Origin: UBA4408 sp002389785
GTDB lineage: Bacteria; Bacteroidota; Bacteroidia; UBA4408
Assembly: GCA_035438985.1 (NCBI GenBank)
Contig: DAORJK010000004.1
Location: 176,183 to 240,182 of the forward strand
Length of the DNA: 64,000 nt
Direction: 5' to 3'
Shown here: positions 58,315 to 64,000 of the stretch, piece by piece
Position numbering within the stretch: the first letter of the stretch is position 1
How the letters are laid out: each line of letters opens with the position of its first letter
Notes under the pieces: generated by a model
Databases searched by the model: none
The model's input: only the letters and a program-made list of their open reading frames with translations
Told to the model about the DNA's origin: nothing
Translations under genes and position numbers: made by a program

Positions 58315-59718
58315 TTACATCGTTTTTAATTCAGCAACCAAGCTGGTGAGTGCCTTTTTAGCATCGCCAAAAAACATGCTGCATTTTGGATCATAAAACA
58401 ACAAATTATCAATTCCAGCGTATCCTGCATTCATTGAACGTTTGTTTACTACCACACTTTTCGCTTTATCTACTTCTAAAATAGGCATTCCATAAATAGG
58501 AGAGGAAGGATCGCTTTTAGCTGCAGGATTTACCACATCGTTTGCACCAATAATCAATACTACATCGGTTTGTTCAAACTCGGGATTGATATCGTCCATC
58601 TCAACCAATTTATCGTAGGAAACATTGGCTTCTGCAAGCAACACGTTCATGTGTCCAGGCATACGGCCGGCTACCGGGTGAATAGCATATTTCACTTCAA
58701 CACCGCGCTCTTCGAGCAGCATTTCGAGTTCGTGAATGGTGTGTTGTGCCTGAGCTACTGCTAATCCGTAACCCGGAACGATTACCACTTTGCGGGCATA
58801 ATTCATTTGAACAGCAAGGTCACTTACTTGTATATCTTTAATTGAACCTTTCACTTCGGCACCTTCGCCAGCAGCAGATGCTCCACCTCCAAAAGCACCG
58901 AAAATAACATTGCTTAATGGACGATTCATGGCTTTACACATAATTAGTGTTAAGAGTGTACCGGCAGATCCTACTAGAATTCCACCCGTTAGCATCACTT
59001 TATTATCGTATAAAAATCCTCCGAAAGCAGCCGCCAATCCTGTAAAAGAATTAAGCAAAGAAATTACAACCGGCATATCGGCACCGCCAATTGGAATGGT
59101 AAATAGTATTCCATAAACAGCTGCAGCTAAAAACAGTAAATAAGCCAAGGTCATGTTGCCGCCATCGTACACGAAATAAGCACCGAAGCCAAGCACAGCA
59201 ATCATTACAACGGTATTCAAAATATTGTAACTTGGCAAACGCACAGGTTTGTTCATGGTGCCGTTTAATTTGAGGTAGGCAATAATACTTCCCGAGAAGG
59301 AAACGGTTCCAATAATTAACCCAGCTACAATGGCTATCATGGTGCCATAGGAGCTTGATTCGGCGCTTACTGTATGATAATGATGGTTGAGTTCAATTAA
59401 AGAAATTAATGCAGCACAGGCACCTCCCATTCCATTGAACATGGATACCAATTCAGGCATTTTTGTCATTTGAACTTTTTTGGCGGTAGTCCATCCAATA
59501 ACAGTTCCTACTGCAATACCTCCAAAGATGAGGGCATAAATAAGGCTGCTAACTTGTCCCTCAAAAAGTAATATCGTACCTAAAATAGCGATGGTCATAC
59601 CAATGGCGCCAATCAGATTTCCTTTTTTAGCTGTTTTGGCATTTCCCATCATTTTTAGCCCAAGAATAAAAGTAACTGAGCCTATGAGGTAACAAATTTC
59701 AAGAAGATTATGATTCAT
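58315..59718 (-). CDS. pntB: NAD(P) transhydrogenase subunit beta
   Basis: A 467-residue membrane subunit. About nine N-terminal helices form the proton channel (dII) and the C-terminal soluble dIII domain binds NADP(H), with VVIVPGYGLAVAQAQH, HPVAGRMPGHMNVLLAEA and DVVLIIGANDVVNPAA. It couples hydride transfer between NADH and NADP to proton translocation. Last gene of pntAa-pntAb-pntB. Confidence 0.97.
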   Translation of the reverse strand: MNHNLLEICYLIGSVTFILGLKMMGNAKTAKKGNLIGAIGMTIAILGTILLFEGQVSSLIYALIFGGIAVGTVIGWTTAKKVQMTKMPELVSMFNGMGGACAALISLIELNHHYHTVSAESSSYGTMIAIVAGLIIGTVSFSGSIIAYLKLNGTMNKPVRLPSYNILNTVVMIAVLGFGAYFVYDGGNMTLAYLLFLAAAVYGILFTIPIGGADMPVVISLLNSFTGLAAAFGGFLYDNKVMLTGGILVGSAGTLLTLIMCKAMNRPLSNVIFGAFGGGASAAGEGAEVKGSIKDIQVSDLAVQMNYARKVVIVPGYGLAVAQAQHTIHELEMLLEERGVEVKYAIHPVAGRMPGHMNVLLAEANVSYDKLVEMDDINPEFEQTDVVLIIGANDVVNPAAKSDPSSPIYGMPILEVDKAKSVVVNKRSMNAGYAGIDNLLFYDPKCSMFFGDAKKALTSLVAELKTM

Positions 59719-59826
59719 ATTATTTACCGGGTTAATAAGTTTGTTTCTGAAAGTGTGGTTTGTAAAAGACCTTACACTGATTCGAATATAGAGTTTGAGG
59801 TTGTTAATTCAGGATGCTCAATTAAT

Positions 59827-60132
59827 TTATTTTTTCTTAAACATGTCGAGCATTCGGTCGGTAACAACAAAACCACCCACCACATTTAATGTACCGAGCA
59901 CTACGGCTAAAAATCCAAGACCTAGGGCAAGGTAATCGGTAGGATCGACACTTAACATTACGTAAATTGCACCCACCACCACCACACCGTGAATAGCATT
60001 AGCTCCCGACATGAGCGGAGTATGTAAAACAGTTGGCACGCCACCAATAACTTCCACACCAACAAAAATGGAAAGCACAATAAAATAAATCATCTCTCTG
60101 TTGGTCCCAAAAAAATCTAAAAGTTCGTTCAT
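59827..60132 (-). CDS. pntAb: NAD(P) transhydrogenase subunit alpha, part 2
   Basis: A 101-residue membrane fragment with three or four helices (YFIVLSIFVGVEVIG, HTPLMSGANAIHGVVVVGAI and LGFLAVVLGTLNVVGGFVVTDRML). It is the separated membrane part of the alpha subunit, a three-polypeptide arrangement common in this phylum. Confidence 0.96.
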   Translation of the reverse strand: MNELLDFFGTNREMIYFIVLSIFVGVEVIGGVPTVLHTPLMSGANAIHGVVVVGAIYVMLSVDPTDYLALGLGFLAVVLGTLNVVGGFVVTDRMLDMFKKK

Positions 60133-60166
60133 GAGTTTTTTATATTAGTTTCTATTATAAGTTGAA

Positions 60167-61297
60167 TTATGCGTTTACCGGTTTGGCAACACTTGGATGT
60201 ACTGCTTTTCCTTGATGGGTAATGAGGCTTCCTTTGGTAATGTCCTCCTCCATTTCCCATTTAAATTTATCTTTATCGGCAAGGTGTAATAAAAGAGTTT
60301 GAATGTTTTTTGCATATAAATCGCTTGCATTCATGGGAAGCATTGATGGAAGATTGCTCTCACCAATAATGGTTACTCCATGTTTTACAACGGTTTTATT
60401 GAGTTCGCTTCCAATTACATTTCCTCCTTGCTCAACAGCCATATCTAAAATTACCGAACCAAAGCGCATGCTTTGTACCATTTCGTCGGTTACTAACAAG
60501 GGAGCTTTTTTACCTGGAATTAAAGCAGTAGTAATTACAATATCCGCATCCTTTACGTGTTTGGCAACGGTTTCTTTTTGTTTTTTCAAAAATTCCTCCG
60601 ACACACTTCGTACATAACCGCCTTCAACCATAATGGTATTATCCGAAGGCACTTCAATAAATTTCCCGCCCAATGATTCAACTTGTTCTTTGGTATCGGT
60701 GCGCACGTCGCTTACTTCCACAACTGCACCCAATCGTTTTGCAGTAGCAATGGCTTGTAACCCTGCAACACCGGCACCAAATATTACCACCTTTGAAGGA
60801 CGTATAGTACCGGCAGCTGTGGTCATCATTGGTAGTATTTTACCTAATGTATCGGCAGCCAGCAACACACTTTTATATCCTGCAAGGTTGGCTTGAGAAG
60901 AGAGTGCATCCATTTTTTGGGCCCTTGATATACGCGGTACAGCATCCATTGAAAAAGCTGAAATTCCTGCTTTTACGCAAGCTTCAACCAGATCCGGATT
61001 GGTAGCTGCAAACATAAATGAAAGCAACACAGCATCTTTTTTCATCCAAGAAATTTCAGCAGGATGGGGTGCATTTACTTTCAAAACAACATCTGCATCA
61101 GCATATACCTTATTAATTGAATCAACAATTGTAGCACCTGCTTCTACATAAGCAGCATCCGGAAAGTAGGAGCGAGCGCCAGCATCTTGTTGAATGCGGC
61201 ATTCAAAACCGGCTTTTACCAATGCTTTCACCACATCGGGAGTAAGTGCAACTCTGTTTTCTTTTTCCTTGGTTTCTTTTGGAACTGCTAGTATCAA
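60167..61297 (-). CDS. pntAa: NAD(P) transhydrogenase subunit alpha, part 1
   Basis: A 376-residue soluble NAD(H)-binding domain. It has the N-terminal LAVPKETKEKENRVALTPD, VVIFGAGVAGLQAIATAKRLGA (Rossmann motif), DVRTDTKEQVESLGG and IGESNLPSMLPMNAS. The start is TTG: upstream in-frame triplets reach a stop with no ATG or GTG. First gene of the operon; a box CAAAAGTA (61345-61352, TACTTTTG on this strand) is a likely -7 element. Confidence 0.96.
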   Translation of the reverse strand: MILAVPKETKEKENRVALTPDVVKALVKAGFECRIQQDAGARSYFPDAAYVEAGATIVDSINKVYADADVVLKVNAPHPAEISWMKKDAVLLSFMFAATNPDLVEACVKAGISAFSMDAVPRISRAQKMDALSSQANLAGYKSVLLAADTLGKILPMMTTAAGTIRPSKVVIFGAGVAGLQAIATAKRLGAVVEVSDVRTDTKEQVESLGGKFIEVPSDNTIMVEGGYVRSVSEEFLKKQKETVAKHVKDADIVITTALIPGKKAPLLVTDEMVQSMRFGSVILDMAVEQGGNVIGSELNKTVVKHGVTIIGESNLPSMLPMNASDLYAKNIQTLLLHLADKDKFKWEMEEDITKGSLITHQGKAVHPSVAKPVNA

Positions 61298-61440
61298 TTG
61301 GATATGGGTTAATTAATGAATATTCGTTTTTAAAAAATCGCTCGCAAAAGTAGCAATTTTATTGAATTTTGTACTATAGGCTTTGAGTTTAAACCTACTG
61401 TCGTTCAGAAAGTTAAATAGGGTTGCGTTAGGCGGCGCTA

Positions 61441-62424
61441 CTATTGGTGTAGAATCACCAGTTTTTTAGAAAAACTACCCATAGCAGTAATCACGCTAAG
61501 ACTATAAACTCCCGGATTAAAATTAGAAGTATTGAGTCTAAACTTTTGGAGGCTTTTAGATTCAGTGGAAATTGGTTCTTGGTAAACTATTTTTCCGGAC
61601 TGATCAGCTATTTTGAGTGTGGCAGTAGTGGTGTTTAAGTGGGCGAAATTTAGTTCTATAAAATCGTTAGCAGGATTTGGTGAAATACTCAATTTGGTTG
61701 TATTGGCCGTTGTTTCATTCACGCCAATTAATACCGGATCAACGATTGGAAATATTGCAAAATCCAGGTCCAAAGGCCAACCTTGTAACATGGTTTGCCA
61801 CTGGCCATTGCTGCGCTTTTCCCAGGACATATCTTTTTTAACCGAGTTTGAATCTTTGGTAGTAAGCAAAGCTACTTTATCGCTAGTGTCGAGGTGTGAT
61901 AAGTCGATTCCCACAGCAAAATTAAGTACGCTACTGTCGGTCGGCGCCCAATCGAACCGCACACGGGTAAAATGTCCTGCAATAGTATCGATGCTGTCTA
62001 GTAGTAATTTACGGCTATGCAAAATTCTGCCAGGGGCGGTGGTATTGGTGTTTCCGCTGCTTATTCCGCTTCCGTCCATGGCATAAATGGCAACGGTTAA
62101 ATACGAAATTGAATCGTGTGCTTGTTTTACTTTGGCTGCGAAATAAAAAAGTACTTCACGTATATTGCTTTGTTGTGTGATTTCAAAGCTTTGAGCTTTT
62201 ACTAAATCGTTAAAAGAGTTGGTTCCTGCTGCATATCCACCATTTTGATCGAGGTACACGGCTTTGGGGGCAGCATTAAAAGCAGCCATGCCAAGGGTGT
62301 CCATAGACATACTTTTTGAATAGGTGTAGTTACTTGCAGGTGTTTGAGTTTCACTAAAATTTCGTTGTGCAACTGCTGTTGTAAAACACAGGATTACTGC
62401 AAAAAGGGTAAAAAGTTTATTCAT
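61441..62424 (-). CDS. Secreted T9SS-sorted protein of unknown function
   Basis: A 327-residue exported protein. Signal peptide (KLFTLFAVILCFTTAVAQ), then a beta-sandwich-like region typical of surface proteins (FEITQQSNIREVLFYFAAK), and a C-terminal T9SS type A domain (LSISPNPANDFIELNF ... NPGVYSLSVITAMG). Function unknown. A TAAGTTTG box lies upstream on this strand (62478-62485). Confidence 0.75.
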   Translation of the reverse strand: MNKLFTLFAVILCFTTAVAQRNFSETQTPASNYTYSKSMSMDTLGMAAFNAAPKAVYLDQNGGYAAGTNSFNDLVKAQSFEITQQSNIREVLFYFAAKVKQAHDSISYLTVAIYAMDGSGISSGNTNTTAPGRILHSRKLLLDSIDTIAGHFTRVRFDWAPTDSSVLNFAVGIDLSHLDTSDKVALLTTKDSNSVKKDMSWEKRSNGQWQTMLQGWPLDLDFAIFPIVDPVLIGVNETTANTTKLSISPNPANDFIELNFAHLNTTTATLKIADQSGKIVYQEPISTESKSLQKFRLNTSNFNPGVYSLSVITAMGSFSKKLVILHQ

Positions 62425-62627
62425 TAAAGGCTGTTTTTAAAGTGTGGATTTTACACTGTGCAATTTTTTTTGCGCTGCAAACTTAATATTAATACCATCA
62501 ATAAAAAAGGGATGGAAAGTTTGTCAAACAAATTGGAGTAAGCGATAAATTGCTTGCGTTTATTTAAATTGAATCAGGCTAGGTTGATTGTATGATTAGG
62601 AGAAAATATTAGATAGATAAAATCATT

Positions 62628-62656
62628 TTGATGAAAATGAAATAATAGTATCTTTG
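62628..62656 (+). promoter_or_regulatory. Promoter of tRNA-Met
   Basis: TTG at 62628-62630, an 18-nt spacer and TATCTTTG at 62649-62656 give a strong Bacteroidota promoter 26 bp before the tRNA. Confidence 0.75.
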
Positions 62657-62682
62657 CGCGCTCAAAAAAAACAGAGCGACAT

Positions 62683-62759
62683 GGCGGGGTAGCTCAGATG
62701 GTTAGAGCGCAGGATTCATAACCCTGAGGTCACGGGTTCAACTCCCGTCTCCGCTACCA
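62683..62759 (+). tRNA. tRNA-Met (CAT), elongator-type or Ile2
   Basis: Acceptor GGCGGGG with CTCCGCT (two G-U pairs); anticodon CAT in TTCATAA; encoded CCA. The paired first base pair argues against initiator tRNA; the CAT tRNA could also be the lysidine-modified Ile2 form. Confidence 0.93.
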
Positions 62760-62762
62760 AGG

Positions 62763-62792
62763 AAGAGCCGCAATTTTGCGGCTCTTTTTTTT
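62763..62792 (+). terminator. Terminator of tRNA-Met
   Basis: Stem AAGAGCCGCAA / TTGCGGCTCTT followed by eight T residues, 4 bp after the encoded CCA. Confidence 0.92.
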
Positions 62793-62798
62793 GACCTT

Positions 62799-62819
62799 GG
62801 TACAACATAGGTACAACAT
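62799..62819 (+). repeat. Direct repeat beside tRNA-Met
   Basis: GGTACAACAT occurs twice with an 11-bp period (62799-62808 and 62810-62819), just after the tRNA-Met terminator. Its place beside a tRNA suggests a possible former integration site, but no integrase is in the window. Confidence 0.45.
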
Positions 62820-62903
62820 TTGGATTTTTACCTTATCTTTTATTTGAACCTTTCTCTTTTCAGGGATGGATTTGAAATTTAATTATATATAGCTTTATTT
62901 GAT

Positions 62904-64000
62904 TTACTCCTTGATAAATTTGCAACTTTTAGTATTTCTAGCACTTTTCAAACGACACAAATAAACTCCACTGTGAAAGCTTCTCACATCAATTTGATGT
63001 AATTGACTCCATTGTGGAATGTTCCTTTTTAAAACTATTTCGCCATTCACATTAATTATTTCAAGCTCTTGTGTTTGATTGATTGGAGTGAAATTTAGAT
63101 TTATAATATCTACTGCAGGATTAGGATGAATTCTAAATATTGAATTTCGATTTGTATTACTTTCATTGATTCCTAATTGAAGGGTATCACAAACGCTGCC
63201 GCTATCAGCACCTAAAAAATAATTTGGATGATTAGGAATGGTAAATGAATTATAAGCTTGTAAAGAAAAGCTGTGTTGTGTCAAATTGCATGCTAGGCCA
63301 AGACTGTCAGGCGAATTAATAACATGCAAATCAACCACACTGTTTGTACTATTAATATAAATTTTTCCATTGGGAGCGAGTTGAGCCAAAAAAAATGAAC
63401 TGGCGAACGGAGGCTGTGGTGAATAATATCCATCATAAGTTGCAACCTTTAACTTGCTTAATGCAACATTGGTATCGTTCATATTAAATTGATAAACATA
63501 GTTTCTTGAACAAGCATAAAGAAATTGCGAGTTGGGTGAAAATGCAACACCACCTGAAGCAGAACTGTCATCAATAGATACATGTATAGGGTTAGAGAAA
63601 TTACCAGTACACCTGTCAAAATCTAATATCAATAAATCATTGTCTGTGTATCGTGCATGATAACTGGCATACTTAGTCCCATCGGGAGAAAAGACAGCCT
63701 GCCCGGTTGCTTGGACATATTGCATTGTATCCCCGATACTTTGAGAAAAAGAATTTGATACACCCTGAGGAGTTAATAAAAGCTTATAAAATAGATTAGA
63801 GTTAATGCGATGACAAACTATCCACCAATCCCTTCCATTAGCATGTTTGCATGCAGTTATTTCTCCTTCAATTAAAGTGTCACTAATTGCAATTACGTCC
63901 TTTTGAACTACTGCTCCTAAGCCATTATCTAGCCTTTTGTCTATGGTTGCAAAATCCGGTTCAAATTGACCACCCTCGCCGGTTGAAACTGACCACCTTT
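62904..64000 (-). CDS. Secreted T9SS protein with WD40-like repeats, 5' truncated by window edge
   Basis: The frame stays open from the stop at 62904 to base 64000, so at least 365 residues belong to a longer protein. The visible N-terminal part includes ACKHANGRDWWIV and TPQGVSNSFSQSIG; beta-propeller-like repeats follow (VFSPDGTKYAS, AFSPNSQFLYAC, LAPNGKIYIN). It ends in a T9SS type A domain (FRIHPNPAVDIINLNF ... SGVYLCRLKSARNTKSC). This pattern is common in large surface proteins of Bacteroidota; function unknown. Confidence 0.8.
   Translation of the reverse strand, partial: RWSVSTGEGGQFEPDFATIDKRLDNGLGAVVQKDVIAISDTLIEGEITACKHANGRDWWIVCHRINSNLFYKLLLTPQGVSNSFSQSIGDTMQYVQATGQAVFSPDGTKYASYHARYTDNDLLILDFDRCTGNFSNPIHVSIDDSSASGGVAFSPNSQFLYACSRNYVYQFNMNDTNVALSKLKVATYDGYYSPQPPFASSFFLAQLAPNGKIYINSTNSVVDLHVINSPDSLGLACNLTQHSFSLQAYNSFTIPNHPNYFLGADSGSVCDTLQLGINESNTNRNSIFRIHPNPAVDIINLNFTPINQTQELEIINVNGEIVLKRNIPQWSQLHQIDVRSFHSGVYLCRLKSARNTKSCKFIKE

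Overview
The window is a low-GC chromosomal segment from a member of the phylum Bacteroidota. The evidence is consistent across the window. The 16S/23S sequence has Bacteroidota character. Promoters have the form TTG-N18/19-TAnnTTTG, and Shine-Dalgarno sequences are largely absent. Several secreted proteins carry C-terminal type IX secretion (T9SS) sorting domains. A short NuoG, a Bacteroidota-type porin and a PaaA-D phenylacetyl-CoA epoxidase cluster are also present. The exact genus cannot be read from the sequence alone.

Layout. 1-4.3 kb: rsmI (5' truncated by the window), corA, a YwqK/MORN-like secreted protein and gpmI. 4.3-4.75 kb: a gene-free stretch with two large imperfect hairpins and an orphan terminator. 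4.75-6.95 kb: a B12-binding-type radical SAM protein and a class I methyltransferase, tightly coupled. 6.9-15.5 kb (minus strand): complex I genes nuoG-H-I-J-K-L-M-N, without nuoA-F. 15.6-19.6 kb: a methyltransferase, an orphan ABC ATPase, a PduO-type cobalamin adenosyltransferase, two small conserved unknowns and an SDR. 19.6-25.3 kb: a complete rrn operon (two promoters, boxA, 16S, tRNA-Ile, tRNA-Ala, a degenerate tRNA-Ala copy, 23S, 5S, terminator). 25.4-36.3 kb: a porin-like protein, a conserved secreted protein, dnaB, a T9SS beta-propeller protein and a sensor-like propeller/SpoIIE phosphatase. 36.4-39.0 kb: paaABCD. 39.1-40.15 kb: tRNA-Thr, -Tyr, -Gly and -Thr genes followed by four tandem degenerate tRNA-Thr copies. 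40.3-44.0 kb: an SRPBCC protein and a large secreted NodB-like T9SS protein. 44.2-52.9 kb: tuf, tRNA-Trp, secE, nusG, rplK, rplA, rplJ, rplL and rpoB, ending in a terminator with no rpoC. 53-64 kb: T9SS proteins, an ABC-F ATPase with an altered second ATPase site, a DUF2179 membrane protein, a UbiA-type prenyltransferase, an rRNA methyltransferase, a T9SS-domain remnant, the pntAa-pntAb-pntB transhydrogenase, tRNA-Met and a truncated T9SS protein.

The most unusual structure is a set of tRNA-derived duplications. Downstream of tRNA-Thr(GGT) there are four copies at an exact 130-bp period, and downstream of tRNA-Ala(TGC) in the rrn spacer there is one copy. In both families the anticodon arm has been replaced by a 16-bp palindrome bounded by the same short flanks (GAGCA ... 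GAG). The two events involve different tRNAs and different palindromes, which suggests a shared process. Other points worth a second look are rpoB without rpoC, the split nuo cluster, near-identical promoters before the tRNA cluster and tuf, competing hairpins between tuf and tRNA-Trp, and the two-hairpin element after gpmI.
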